Assembly (NCBI RefSeq): GCF_023091745.1
Contig: NC_068911.1
Span: 164,100,004-164,164,003 of the forward strand
From: Budorcas taxicolor
Lineage: Eukaryota; Chordata; Mammalia; Artiodactyla; Bovidae
Reading direction: 5' to 3'
Length of the DNA: 64,000 bases
Translations under genes and position numbers: made by a program
Shown: in pieces, positions 32,170 to 42,835 of the stretch
Layout: every line of letters begins with the position of its first letter
How positions within the stretch are numbered: the stretch's first letter is position 1
Notes under the pieces: generated by a model
What the model was told of the DNA's origin: nothing
Database searches by the model: none
The model's input: only the letters and a program-made list of their open reading frames with translations

Positions 32170-34800
32170 GCACGTGACATTGCTGGGCTGTGTGAGAAGC
32201 TCTGGATCTCCATCTTTTGGGCTTTGTGTAAAAGGGTACCTGTATTTGTTTAACTTATCGTTCGTAGAGCTTTCTGTACTTGAAGGCTTAACATTCCTAA
32301 CCATAACATCTAATTACAAGGTACAGAAAACCTCATGCAAACTGGCTCAATTTAAAAAGAAAAGAAAAAAGGAAGGGGGAGGAATATTGGTTCATGTAAT
32401 GAAATCCAGAGGAATGACCTAACTGGTGCCAGTGGTTCAGGAGGTCATGCGAGAGCTCACTCCTTTTTTCTGCAGTGACCCCTCTCTCTGCACATCTCAG
32501 TTCTGGTTTTATTCTCAGACATCCTCCCTTAAGGTCCCAACAGTGGCTGTGGCTGTGGCTGTGGTGATTCCAGACCTTTCATCGTCATCCCACACCACAG
32601 AAGATGCAGGGTTGGGGGGGGACGGTGGGGCGAGTCTCTTCATTCCTACAGAAGTTGTAGGATTCGTTCTGATTGCACTCGCTTGGATCCAGGGCTCACG
32701 CCTCAACCAATCACAGGGCCAGGAGAATGAGCTACACTAGTTGGCTCTTGCCTGGACTTCTAACCTCTCCATGAACACCTGGTGATTGGGATAATTTATT
32801 GGTTTAATCTCAGACAGAAGGTTGGTTTATTCCACCCTGACTACATGGGACAGGGGAAGTGTCTGAAAAGAAATTTGGGGTGATATTACTAGAGAGCGGG
32901 AATAGATGCTGGCAGTAAACCGTAGGTGTCCCCCATCTTTGGCATGGAGTCTGTCCCTCCCTGATCAAATCAGCTGTGACTGGGAGGACCGGACCATGTG
33001 GTACAGACATGTCTTCTGGGATAGGGGTCAGTTCTTGCTTCTGGGGAGTGATTGTTGGACAGGTGCCCCAGGAGGTCTCTACCACAGTCAGGGTCTATGT
33101 GTCTAAAACAGTGCTGCTGCTCATCTCCCCTCGCCTCAGGATGTTACCCTGGTCATGGCATTTCTAGCCACTGCCCCTGGCCTGCTGTGGGTCTTCAGGG
33201 GCCCAGGGAGCAACAGAGGAGATGCTGTGTTTGAAGCAGGATCCTGGGTTTCAACTGTATATGTTGGGCAGGGCTTGGGAGATATTTAGGCAGGACTCCC
33301 CATAGTGCACCATGCCCACTGGCTGCCCTTGGTACCTTCCTGCTGTCCAGTGCAGACATCAGTTTCCTGCTCTGCTCCTCCATACTCCCCACCATGAAGT
33401 CCATCCATTCCCAGTGGGCACGGGAAGGTGGGCAAGGTGGCTTCTAGGGTCCGAGTCACTCAGGTTTATGGAAAAGGTCCGCATTTCTCCAGGCATGCTG
33501 TTCATACCATTCTAGTTTATGACTTATTTTTAATAGATACGCATCAATTTGTAAACAGTCCTTATTTTGAACATCTTCTTTTTGTGAAATAAAATACAGA
33601 AAAAAGTATGAGATAAACACAGAGTTTAATGAAGTTTAATAAGGCAAATACCCCCAGTGCTCTTGTAACCCAAGAGATGGAACATTGCAGCCACTCCGGC
33701 AGCTCCTCCATGTTGCCTGTTCCAGTGGTAGCCCCTCTCTGCCACAGCGGGAGGAACCGCCACCTGGCTTTTTCCCCGTGGTCAGGTACTCCTGTCCACT
33801 CTCCCCTGGTGTTCTGCAAGCACTTCCGTGTCTGAAGGTGTATTCCTGATGTATCCATGGAGAGAAATGTACTCCACATCCACCTACTCCTCCACCATCC
33901 CCATTTGACTTTTACTGCAGTCACTTCCTCATGCTTCTTGACAGTTTCATCATCCAACTGTGCATCTTTCAACTATGGTTCAGTCTTGCCCCCTTAAAAA
34001 AACCCAATATTTTACCTCTTATAATGCACAAGTTCTTCCTTCATTGCTTTCTCTTCCTTTCATTTTACTGCTTGAGGAAACCAGGCCATCTGACTGCATT
34101 GTTTCCCACAGTCTGGATTTTGCTGGCTGCCCACTCTTGGGACAGTTGCTGCCCACTCTTGGGACAGTTCAGTGCGCTCCTCTGCCCTCTGTGCTTGCTG
34201 CCCATGGTCAGCTGATCTAGAGACTCCACCAGACCCAGCTTCTGTCCTTTTGACAAGGCTCTATGGGTTCCTACACCAGCTGCCTCTCTGCTGGATGTCC
34301 TTAGCCGTGGAGGCTCAGGCCCTGGATCCATTACTTCACTGGGGGGCCAACATGGTGATATACATTCTTTTCACTGTGCTGTGGTTCACATTTTATTGCT
34401 TATTAATTTTGTCATTCCACACAATTTGTAAGTAAATAGGCTTTGAGAAAAATATACTTGAGTTCAACAGATGATGGCAACGTTGATGAGACTGTCCCCG
34501 TGTTTTACATAATGAAGAGCACTACAGCTTCCGCCCTGCAAAATGATGATGCTATTCTCATTCCATCATTTCTTTTTCATTTATTTGCTGGAATTCTTCA
34601 TAAACAGATGCTTCCTTTCATCTATCATGAGGCTACCCAGTGGTATAGCTCACAGAAGATAGGCAGGATAAATGCTCCCTTCTTTTCCTGAATTTGCCAG
34701 TTTGCAAAATAGTGAACTGGTTCCTTATTATCCTCTGGTGGAGACCATTTCATTTTTTCACTATCATCATGAACTCATGGATTTAAATAAATTTGGTGAG
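32170..34800. other. Intergenic, mostly unassigned; L1-like patches
   Basis: At 33585-33960 the text resembles an old L1 3-prime region ('gatggaacattgcagccactcc'; 'tgtattcctgatgtatccatgg'). A GTGGCT hexamer repeated about four times lies at about 32540-32562. No conserved protein appears among ORFs up to 136 codons. Confidence 0.4.
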
Positions 34801-34803
34801 TTT

Positions 34804-34995
34804 TTGTTGTTGTTGTTAAATCAATCATGTTAGATTCTTTGCAACCCCCTGGATTGTCACCTGCCAAGCTCCTCTGTCCCTGGGATTCTCCACGCATGAA
34901 TACTGGAATGGGTTGCCATGTCCTCCTCCAGGGGATCTTCTCAACTCAGGGACTGAACCCTCGTCTCTTGTTTGTCAGGCAGCTTCTTGGGGGTG
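34804..34995 (-). mobile_element. Diverged Bov-tA SINE
   Basis: Antisense blocks are still readable: 'atcatgttagattctttgcaaccccctgg', 'ctctgtccctgggattctcc', 'gaatgggttgccatg' and 'gggactgaaccc'. The head is degraded. Short GTT tracts flank it on both sides. Confidence 0.75.
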
Positions 34996-35035
34996 CTTGT
35001 GTTGTTGTTGTTGTTGTTTTTTTTTGATGTGGACC

Positions 35036-35203
35036 ATTTAAAAAATCTTTATTGAATTTGTTATAATATTGCTTCTGTTTTATATTTTGGATTTTTGGCC
35101 ACGAGGCATGTGCGATCTTAGTTCCCCAACCAGGGGTCAAACCCACACCCCCTGCACTGGAAGGTGAAGTTGTAATCACTGGACAGACAGGGAAAGTCCC
35201 TCC
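35036..35203 (-). mobile_element. CHR-type SINE, truncated
   Basis: The sequence 'ggatttttggccacgaggcatgtgcgatcttagttcccc', then 'ggggtcaaacccacaccccctgcactgg' and 'cactggacagacagggaaagtcc' is the antisense CHR pattern with an A-tail (as T) at the left. Confidence 0.75.
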
Positions 35204-35800
35204 TGGGTTCTTTTGGCACTGGTCCAGTCTGCATGTGGCTTATCTGTGGGGACTTGTGTGCTGTCATTTATGTCAAGATGTTCCAGGCTCCTTTTGTACA
35301 TTTTCTCCCCAGACCAGCAATCAGTCACTTCTCCACACAGCCATGACTTTTAGTGGGAAATGGTATTTCCTGACCACAGTGTGGACTCTGGGTATTCTCA
35401 GTGCTACTCAGTGGGTCGTGGTTCCTAGGTCGTTTCAGTGGTTAGAGCTAATAGATACAGATAGAATGATAGATCAAATACCTTATAAGGTCATGCTGTT
35501 ATTTTCAATTAAATTTCAGAACTACAGATTTTATATTTAATCTTAAAAAAAAAATTACTGCTGTATCTCTTTTCTTCCATACTGAGAATCCTGAGTTTCA
35601 GGACACAGGGGATAACACTTAAAATATCCCATAATTACTCATTTGTTTCAGGCAACATTACACACACAACAGGGAATACTGATGCTACCACCACCAGAAT
35701 GATAAGTGAAAATAGTTTTAAAGTTCTCACCCCCATTATAGCTATTGAATATCTACATCAATTGGGCCTATAGCCTCTTATACCATCTTCTCTTATTTTT
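35204..35800. other. Intergenic, no gene seen
   Basis: Nothing recognisable apart from an A tract near 35545. Confidence 0.45.
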
Positions 35801-36440
35801 AGCTTATGTTTTTTATTGAAACACAGTTGGAGTATGGGGTTCCCAGGTGACACAGGTAGGTAAAGAACCTACCTGCCAATGCAGGAGACATAAGAGACAA
35901 GGGTTCGATCCCTGGGTCGGGAAGATCCCCAGAGGAGGGCATGGCAACCCACTCCAGTATTCATGCTCGGACAATCCCATGGATAGAGGAGCCTAGTGAG
36001 CTATAGTCCACGAGGTCACAAAGAGTTAGACATGACTGAACCAACTTAGCAGACATGCATGCATAGCTGACGTACAGGATTACGTTAGGTCAGGTGTACT
36101 ATATAACGATTTGACATTCGCATACATTTTGAAATGATCACCACAGTAAATCTGGTAACCATCTGTTCCCATACAGTTCTTACAGTATTACTGACCATAT
36201 TCCTTATGGTGTGTACTACGTCCCTGTGACTTACTTATTGTTTAATTGGAGGTTTGTATCTCTTAATCCCTGTTGTCTGTTTCCCCCCCACCTCTCCCTT
36301 CTGGCAATCGCCTGTTCATTCTCTGTGTCCAAGGGTCTGTTTTTGTTTTATTTGTTTTGTTTTTTTAGAGTCCACATTTATATCCTCTTCCTTCTACTTC
36401 TCATATTGTTTTGGTACTCCAAGTAATGTATTTAATGCTC
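35800..36440 (-). mobile_element. L1 3-prime end interrupted by a Bov-tA SINE
   Basis: The antisense L1 3-prime pattern 'ttttattgaaacacagttggagtat' (35810-35835) stops at the SINE and resumes at about 36060 with 'gctgacgtacaggattacgttagg', 'gaaatgatcaccacagtaaatctgg' and 'ctctcccttctggcaatcgcctg'. There is no coding potential beyond T-rich frames. Confidence 0.7.
35836..36056 (+). mobile_element. Bov-tA SINE
   Basis: The sense head 'gggttcccaggtgacacaggtag' leads to the B-box 'gggttcgatccctgggtcgg', then 'tagaggagcctagtgagc' and the tail 'gacatgactgaaccaacttagc'. It splits an L1 3-prime end. Confidence 0.9.
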
Positions 36441-36805
36441 TCTACTAGTTTTTATGCTATCTTACGCTGATGGGTCTAGTAATTTTGGCAGCCTGAGGCT
36501 TGTCTTCCAGTAAATTCTTCAGGAAGGGTTCTTAGGAACAATGTTCCCTGAGTTCTTGTATGCTGATAACAGTTTGTACCTTTTATACTTGATAGTTTTC
36601 CTGGATATTAAGTCAGTTTTCCTTGGCTTACTCTTTTACCCCCTTAGATAGGTCACACTCTTTTCTTCTGGTGCAAAGCAGTGTTGTTGAAAAGTCTGAT
36701 GATAATCTAATTTTCATTTTCACATAAGTCACTTATTCCTTTCCCCATGGATGTCTAAAGGATTTTTCCCCTTTAATATCCAGTAAATTTACTAAAATTT
36801 ACTAA
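36441..36805. other. Intergenic, probably further L1-related sequence
   Basis: T-rich sequence with phrases like 'aaaagtctgatgataatctaattttc' suggests antisense L1 ORF2, but I cannot place it firmly. Confidence 0.35.
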
Positions 36806-37183
36806 GCTATGACACTGAAAGATGAACTTCCCAGGTCAGGAGGAACGCAATATGCTACTGGAGAAGAGCAGAGAAATAGCTCCAGAAGGAACGAAGGGGC
36901 TGAGTCAAAGTGAAAACAACCCCGAGCTGTGGGCGTGACTGGTGATGGGAGTAAAGGCCTATGCTGTACAGATTCATGTTAGGTCCATGAATCATGGTAA
37001 ATTGGAAGTGGTTAAACAGGAGATGGCAAGAGTGAACATCGACATTTTAGAAATCAGTGAACTAAAATGGACCTGAATGGGTGAATTTAATTCAGATGAC
37101 CATTACATCTACTATTGTGGGCAAGAATTCCTTTGAAGAAATGGAGTAGCCCTCTAGTCAACGAAAGAGTCAATGCAATACTG
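36806..37183 (+). mobile_element. BovB LINE fragment from the endonuclease-coding region
   Basis: Sense blocks match the upstream part of BovB: 'gatgaacttcccaggtcagg', 'aatatgctactggag', 'aggtccatgaatcatggtaaattggaagtgg', 'agagtgaacatcgacatt' and 'gatgaccattacatctactattg'. This is the apurinic-type endonuclease region. Stops and deletions disrupt it. It abuts L1 sequence at about 37184. Confidence 0.85.
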
Positions 37184-37844
37184 TCATAATCCCAGCTGGC
37201 TTCTTTGCAGGAACTGACAAACTTACCTTAAAATTCATATGAAAACTCAAGAACATCAAAACAATCTTCAAAAAGAAGAAAGTTGGGGGATTTATCAATT
37301 TCAAAATTTAATAAAAAGAACAGTGATTAAGACAGCGTGGTAGTGGCTTAAGAATAGACATGTAGAACAATGGAATAGAATTTAAAGTCCACAAATAAAC
37401 CTCACATTTTCAGTCAATTGAATTTTTACAAGGTTGCCAAGACAAATCAGTGTCTTTAAACCAGTGGTGCTGGGACAACTGGAAATTGAAGTACAAAAAA
37501 GTTAAACTTGTAAACCCTCAGCACACCAGATACAAAATTAGCCCCAAATGAATCATGGACTTAAATATGAGCTACAACTATAAAATTCTTAGGAAAAAAT
37601 CCACAGGAGTAAAATTTCATCACCTTTATTGGTAATGGCTTCTTAGATATGACACCAAAAGCATAAGAAACCAAGGGGAAAAAAGGTAAATTGGACTTCT
37701 GCAAAAGCTTTTGTACTTCAAAAGAAACCAACAAGAAAATTAAAAGACAACCCACTGAATGAGAGAAAAGATTTACAAATTATATATCTGCTATGGGACT
37801 ATATAAAGAACTCTTATAGCTCAATAATTAAAAGACAATACAAT
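37184..37844 (+). mobile_element. L1 ORF2 fragment, part 1
   Basis: Sense L1 ORF2 blocks include 'ggaactgacaaacttaccttaaaattcatatg', 'gtgctgggacaactgg' and 'aacccactgaatgagagaaaag'. It stops at an LTR insertion and resumes at 38811 with the directly following L1 sequence. Confidence 0.82.
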
Positions 37845-38808
37845 TGTGGTATAGTAAGAAAGATGTTTGGTCCTAGTTCCTGGCACAGAGCTCCTAAAAC
37901 CTTTGAAATTTCCCAAGTGATAAGGGTAAAAGTACATCTTTTGTTACTACTGAGGTGATTTGGGTGTACCCCTAGGTAGCTCAGGATGGGAACTGGTTCC
38001 CAGAAAGACCAAGCCTTTATTGTAAGCTTGGAACTTTCAGTTCCACACCCCACCTTCAGGGAGGAGAAAAGAGCTGGAGATAGAGTTAATCACCAATGGT
38101 CGAGACTTCCTTAGTGGCCTGGTGGTTAAGAATCTGCCTGCCAATGCAGGAGACACGGGTTCGATCCCTAGTCCAGGAAGATCCCATAAGCCATGGAGCA
38201 ACTAAGCCAGTGTGCCACAACTACTGAGCCCAGGAGCTACAATTTCTGAAGCCTAAGTGTCTAGAGCCCCTGCTTCTCAACAAGAGAAGCTGCTGCAGTG
38301 ACAAGCCCACACACCGCAACTAGAGAGTAGCCTGCGAGCAGCAAAGACCCAAAAATAAAAAATGAAAGTGTTAAAAAAAAAAGCCACCAATGGGCACATT
38401 AAGTTCTCATAAGAACTCTTAAATGATGCTGTTTGGAGAGCTGATTTGTAGGTGAACATATCCATATGCCAGAAGGGTGCACACAGGGACTCTATAGGGA
38501 CAGAGGCCCCTGTGCTCAGAATTCGCTGGCATTCTCCCGAGTGCTATGAATTGTTAGCAAACTGTTGAACCTGGGGCAGGTGGGAGTCTCTGACTGTAGC
38601 CAAGTTGGACAGAATTACAGGTAACCTGGGAACTTGATCCTTGTGGCTGGGGTCTGAAATGGGCCAGTCTTAGAGGACTCAGTTCTTAAACCTATGGAAT
38701 CTGATGCTCACTCCAGGTAGTGTCAGTACAGGATTAAATTGTAGGACTCCCTTCAGTTGGTGTTGGAAGGTTGGAAAAGTGAGACTGGAAACGATACCAC
38801 ATGTTTGT
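37845..38808 (+). mobile_element. Solitary mammalian LTR (family not certain), split by a CHR SINE
   Basis: It begins TGTGGTATAG and ends near TTTGTGTCA, interrupting an otherwise continuous L1. Blocks such as 'cctggcacagagctcc', 'aattgttagcaaactgttgaacc', 'taacctgggaacttg' and 'ttaaattgtaggactccc' recall a dispersed mammalian LTR whose exact name I cannot fix. No retroviral genes remain. Confidence 0.6.
38100..38384 (+). mobile_element. CHR-2-type SINE inserted in the LTR
   Basis: A complete sense copy runs from 'tcgagacttccttagtggcctggtggtta' to 'gcaaagacccaaaaataaaa' plus an A tail. CACCAATGG flanks it at 38091-38099 and 38385-38393. Confidence 0.93.
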
Positions 38809-38810
38809 GT

Positions 38811-39310
38811 CAGGAAAAAAAAACCACTCACCAACTGAAAAATGGGCAAAGGATCTGAATAGACATTTGAAAAGGTGCCCAACATATTTTATTGGGGAAA
38901 CGCAAATGAAAACCACAAATAGATACTACTCTACACTTACTTGGAGGAGGGCATGGCAACCCACCCCAGTATTCTTGTCCAGAAAATCCCATGAACAGAA
39001 GAGCCTTGTGGGCTATAGTCCATGGCATTGCAGAGAGTCTGGGCACGACTGAAGCGACTTAGCATGCATGCCACACTTACTAGAATAAGCTATCATCAAA
39101 AAGGCAGTTAATACCAAGTGAGATGAGAATGTGGAGATATGGGAAGCTTCATACACTGCTGGTGGTGATGTGAAATGGTGTGACCACTCTGGACAATATG
39201 GCAGTCCTCAAAAAGTTTAACCCAGAGCTCTCATTTGACATGGCAATTCCACTCTTAGGTGTATACCCAGGAAAACTGAAAATACACGTCTGCACAGAAA
39301 CCTGGACATG
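38811..39310 (+). mobile_element. L1 ORF2 fragment, part 2, split by a Bov-tA
   Basis: It continues the L1 at 37844: 'aactgaaaaatgggcaaaggatctgaatagac', then after the SINE 'gaataagctatcatcaaaaaggcag', 'cttcatacactgctggtgg' and 'ggtgtatacccaggaaaactg'. Frames are broken. Confidence 0.82.
38942..39072 (+). mobile_element. Bov-tA SINE, 5-prime truncated
   Basis: It lacks the tRNA head and begins 'tggaggagggcatggcaaccc', ending 'gcgacttagcatgcatgcc'. ACACTTACT is duplicated at 38933-38941 and 39073-39081. Confidence 0.93.
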
Positions 39311-40103
39311 AATGTTAGCCCTTCTCTCAGTTGAAAGGTGGTGGTCAGAGACGGATCAGGCAGACTCCTGGATGAGTGTTCTTTCCAGGCTGTTTTTGAT
39401 ACCACTTAGAGGACAGTCTTTTCCCTCTGTCTTCTACGTTACTGGGGAGGTGGGAAAAGCCTTACTGTAAGCCCTGAGGAGTGCTGTCAAGCACTCACCC
39501 ATAACTAATCAGGCACTATTGCAGGGCCTCTGGGAATGGGGCCTGAAATGTGACTTCCAAACCGTGAAGACAGTGAGTATGGTGACAGGCAATGCATGTT
39601 TTGTTGTTTGGTCCAGCATCCCAAAGGGACAGGAGGGTGGTCATCAGTGCTTTCCTGCCACGAAGAGTGAGTCCATGGGCCTCCACATTGGAAAGTAAGT
39701 ACTCTAACACAAGCATGGCAGACGCTAGGTGGCTGTCCCCCTATCTGGGCTTTCCTCTCAGAGGCATCTGGGAGATTAAATTCTATCCATGATATAGTTC
39801 ACCAGAGACATTAGTCAGCTCTGACATTCTGTGACCTCATAAAAATGCGAACACTCTTTTTCTCATCCATATGTAACCCTAGAAAAAAATTAACCTGGCC
39901 TCAGCCATTATTTATATGGGCATTTAACACCTCACTTATACTTTAACACTGTCATTGAAAAACTTCCTTATCTTTGTCAGTAAATGGCACAATGGAATTT
40001 TATTATCTGGCTCGGAAGCTTTCTTTTTATAGCTCTTTGAAGATGTATGGTCCTTCGACACACACAGGAGAGTTAAACAAACCAGCCGAACTTTCACCAA
40101 GAA
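39311..40103. other. Intergenic, no gene seen
   Basis: I recognise no conserved protein or repeat family here. The short ORFs (up to 112 codons at 39936-40274, minus) overlap the left end of the next BovB and have no domain. Confidence 0.45.
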
Positions 40104-40118
40104 TGAGCTCCCATCGTG

Positions 40119-40223
40119 TCTCCTCCTAGCCACCACTGACCTCAGACGCGGGGTAGCTCCTCTTGGCTGCCGCCCCTGACCTCGGACGCGGGGTGTCTCC
40201 TCCCGGCCACCACTGAGCTCGGA
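40119..40223 (+). repeat. GC-rich tandem repeat (37-40 bp unit) at the BovB 5-prime end
   Basis: The unit beginning CTGACCTCRGACGCGGGGTR starts at 40136 and 40176, with a partial third start at 40213 (CTGAGCTCGG) and a partial unit before 40136. The units contain several CpGs, unlike the surrounding A-rich BovB sequence. Confidence 0.85.
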
Positions 40224-40280
40224 AAGACTAGAGATCTCTTCAAGAAAATTAGAGATACCAAGGGAACATGTCATGCAAAG

Positions 40281-41807
40281 ATGGGCTCGATAAAGGACAG
40301 AAATGGTCTGGACCTAATAGAAGCAGAAGATATTAAGAAGAGGTGGCAAGAATACACGGAAGAACTGTACAGAAAAGATCTTCACGACCAAGATAATCAT
40401 GATGATGTGATTACTAATCTAGAGCCAGACATCTTGGAATGTGAAGTCAAGTGGGCCTTAGAAAGCATCACTACGAACAAAGCTAGTGGAAGTGATGGAA
40501 TTCCAGTTGAGCTGTTTCAAATCCTGAAAGATGATGCTGTGAAAGTGCTGCACTCAATATACCAGCAAATTGGGAAAACTCAGCAGTGGCCACAGGACTG
40601 GAAACGGTCAGTTTTCATTCCAATTCCAAAGAAAGGCAATGCCAAAGAATGCTCAAACTACCGCACAATTGCACTCATCTCACATGCTAGTAAAGGAATG
40701 CTCAAAATTCTCCAAGCCAGGCTTCAGCGATACGTGAACTGTGAACTCCCTAATGTTCAAGCTGGTTTTAGAAAAGGCAGAGGAACCAGAGATCAAATTG
40801 CCAAGATCCGCTGGATCATGGAAAAAGCAAGAGAGTTCCAGAAAAACATCTATTTCTGCTTTATTGACTATGCCAAAGCCTTTGACTGTGTGGATCACAA
40901 TAAACTGTGGAAAATTCTGAAAGAGATGGGAATACCAGACCACCTGACCTGCCTCTTGAGAAATCTGTATGCAGGTCAGGAAGCAACAGTTAGAACTGGA
41001 CATGGAACAACAGACTGGTTCCAAATAGAAAAAGGAGTACGTCAAGGCTGTATATTGTCACCCTGCTTATTTAACTTATACGCAGAGTACATCATGAGAA
41101 ACGCTGGACTGGAAGAAACACAAGCTGGAATCAAGATTGCCAGAAGAAATATCAGTAACCTCAGATATGCAGATGATACCACCCTTATGGCAGAAAGTGA
41201 AGAGGAACTAAAAAGCCTCTTGATGAAAGTGAAAGAGAAGAGTGAAAAAGTTGGCTTAAAGCTCAACATTCAGAAAACGAAGATCACGGCATCTGGTCCC
41301 ATCACTTCATGGGAAATAGATGGGGAAACAGTAGAAACAGTGTCAGACTTTATTTTGGGGGGCTCCAAAATCACTGCAGATGGTGACTGCAGCCATGAAA
41401 TTAAAAGACGCTTACTACTTGGAAGAAAAGTTATGAGCAACCTAGATAGCATAGTCAAAAGCAGAGACGTTACTTTGCCAACTAAGGTCCGTCTAGTCAA
41501 GGCTATGGTTTTTCCTGTGGTCATGTATGGATGTGAGAGTTGGACTGTGAAGAAGGCTGAGCGCCAAAGAATTGATGCTTTTGAACTGTGGTGTTGGAGA
41601 AGACTCTTGAGAGTCCGTTGGACTGCAAGGAGGTCCAACCAGTCCATTCTGAAGGAGATCAGCCCTGGGATTTCTTTGGAAGGAATGATGCTAAAGTTGA
41701 AGCTCCAGTACTTTGGCCACCTCATGCGAAGAGTTGACTCATTGGAAGAGACTTTGATGGTGGGAGGGATTGGGGGCAGGAGGAGAAGGGGACGACTGAG
41801 GATGTGA
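40281..41807 (+). CDS. BovB reverse transcriptase ORF, 508 codons, lacking endonuclease domain
   Basis: This is a retroelement protein and not a host gene. Fingers and palm motifs are in order: SDGIPVELFQ near residue 74, FIPIPKKGN near 114, the catalytic motif FIDYAKAFD at 194-202 (Asp196), GVRQGCILSPCLFNLYAEYI near 253-272, and YADD at 296-299 followed by a thumb with LNIQKTKI. The C-terminal part (CESWTVKKAE, then FELWCWRRLLRVRW) is typical of RTE-clade elements. The N-terminal endonuclease domain is missing, so it could not act alone as a complete element. A TGA at 41805-41807 cuts off about 42 further codons that remain readable to a TGA at 41934-41936. The frame is otherwise open with active-site residues kept, suggesting a young copy. 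Whether it is translated is unknown. Confidence 0.93.
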   Translation: MGSIKDRNGLDLIEAEDIKKRWQEYTEELYRKDLHDQDNHDDVITNLEPDILECEVKWALESITTNKASGSDGIPVELFQILKDDAVKVLHSIYQQIGKTQQWPQDWKRSVFIPIPKKGNAKECSNYRTIALISHASKGMLKILQARLQRYVNCELPNVQAGFRKGRGTRDQIAKIRWIMEKAREFQKNIYFCFIDYAKAFDCVDHNKLWKILKEMGIPDHLTCLLRNLYAGQEATVRTGHGTTDWFQIEKGVRQGCILSPCLFNLYAEYIMRNAGLEETQAGIKIARRNISNLRYADDTTLMAESEEELKSLLMKVKEKSEKVGLKLNIQKTKITASGPITSWEIDGETVETVSDFILGGSKITADGDCSHEIKRRLLLGRKVMSNLDSIVKSRDVTLPTKVRLVKAMVFPVVMYGCESWTVKKAERQRIDAFELWCWRRLLRVRWTARRSNQSILKEISPGISLEGMMLKLKLQYFGHLMRRVDSLEETLMVGGIGGRRRRGRLRM

Positions 41808-41962
41808 TGGCTGGATGGCATCACGGACTCGATGGATGTGAGTCTGAGTGAACTCTGGGAGATGGTGATGGACAGGGAGGCCTGGCATGCTGCGATTCAT
41901 GGGGTCGCAAAGAGTCGGACACGACTGAGCGACTGAACTGAACTGAACTGAGCTCCCATCGT

Positions 41963-42544
41963 AGTGAAATTCCTTTATAAATGATACGCTTCCAAAACCA
42001 TGATTCTCATCAGCTGTCCCCTGAGGCCTGGTGCTCAGACCCCCCAGGCAGAGGCCTTGGTAGGGCGGGACTTACTTCGGGGCAGCAGGCATGTGGCTGG
42101 TATGAGGCCCATAGGTGCCTTTGCCGGACAGGGCAGGATTGTTTCTTAGGGAACTGGGGCCTGGGTGTGAGTTTGACGCCTGCTCCCATATGCTCTGCCC
42201 CACCCACTGTGTGAATGTATGTGCTGCAGGATGGCCACCCCTCTCTCTCCTGCTTTCTCTCTCACAACACTTCAGCCCACATGAATATTCTTCTGTCATC
42301 TAGTTCTCCCTCCTGCTGCTAGTTGTCCCTGTCCACGAATCACCTTCCTTCAAGGCTAAGTCCTCCCTGAAAACTTCTCCCCAAACGTAGCCTCCACCCA
42401 GTGCCTGTCTCCTTCTGTACCTCATCACGAGCCTCTCTTAAAGCACTTACCCAATCCCTTCTTCACCCACCTGTAGGTGCGAGGCTCCCCGAGGCTCACT
42501 GGACTCTGTTCCTCTTTGTGTTACCTCTAGCCCTTGCCCTTAGT
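41963..42544. other. Intergenic, L2-like patch
   Basis: At 42310-42560 the pyrimidine-rich text ending 'agcccttgcccttagtaggtgctcc' resembles an antisense L2 3-prime end. The rest is unassigned. Confidence 0.45.
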
Positions 42545-42560
42545 AGGTGCTCCATTTTTA

Positions 42561-42822
42561 ATTCTTTTTTTTAAAAAATGAATTACTTAATTTTTCAATT
42601 TTTTGGCTGTGCTGGGTTTTCGCTGCTGCAGGGCTTTTCTCTAGTTGCGGCAAGCGGGGGCCACTCTCTAGTTGTGGTGTGCGGGCGTCTCATGGCAGAG
42701 CACGGGCTCAGGAGTTGTGTTGCACAGGCCTAGTTGTTCCGTGGCACATGGGATCTTCCCGGATCAGGGGTTGAATCTGTATCTCCTACACTGGCAGGCA
42801 GATTCCTCACTACTGAGCCAGC
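42561..42822 (-). mobile_element. CHR-type SINE
   Basis: Antisense blocks include 'ttggctgtgctgggttttcgctgctgc', 'ctctagttgcggcaagcgggggcc', 'cagagcacgggctcagg' and 'cactactgagccagcag'. The flanks AGGTGCTCCATTTT (42545-42558) and AGGTGCTCTATTT (42823-42835) are a slightly diverged target duplication. Confidence 0.88.
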
Positions 42823-42835
42823 AGGTGCTCTATTT

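Larger units (their letters stand above)
40118..41948 (+). mobile_element. BovB LINE, 5-prime truncated, with target-site duplication
   Basis: TGAGCTCCCATCGT occurs at 40104-40117 and 41949-41962 and brackets the element. The right end has the usual tandem TGAAC units. The left 100 bp is a GC-rich tandem repeat (next entry), after which normal BovB sequence starts at about 40220. The copy holds a long reverse transcriptase ORF. This family is the RTE-clade retroelement known for horizontal transfer between squamates and ruminants. Confidence 0.95.

Noticed and set aside
32110..32422. Cys/Val and His/Thr repeat ORFs
   Set aside because: They are artefacts of the TG microsatellite read in different frames.
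41270..41824. 184-codon minus-strand ORF antisense to the BovB reverse transcriptase
   Set aside because: It is the shadow of the 508-codon frame. Similar antisense frames occur at 41042-41269, 48718-48915 and 48989-49354 for the same reason.
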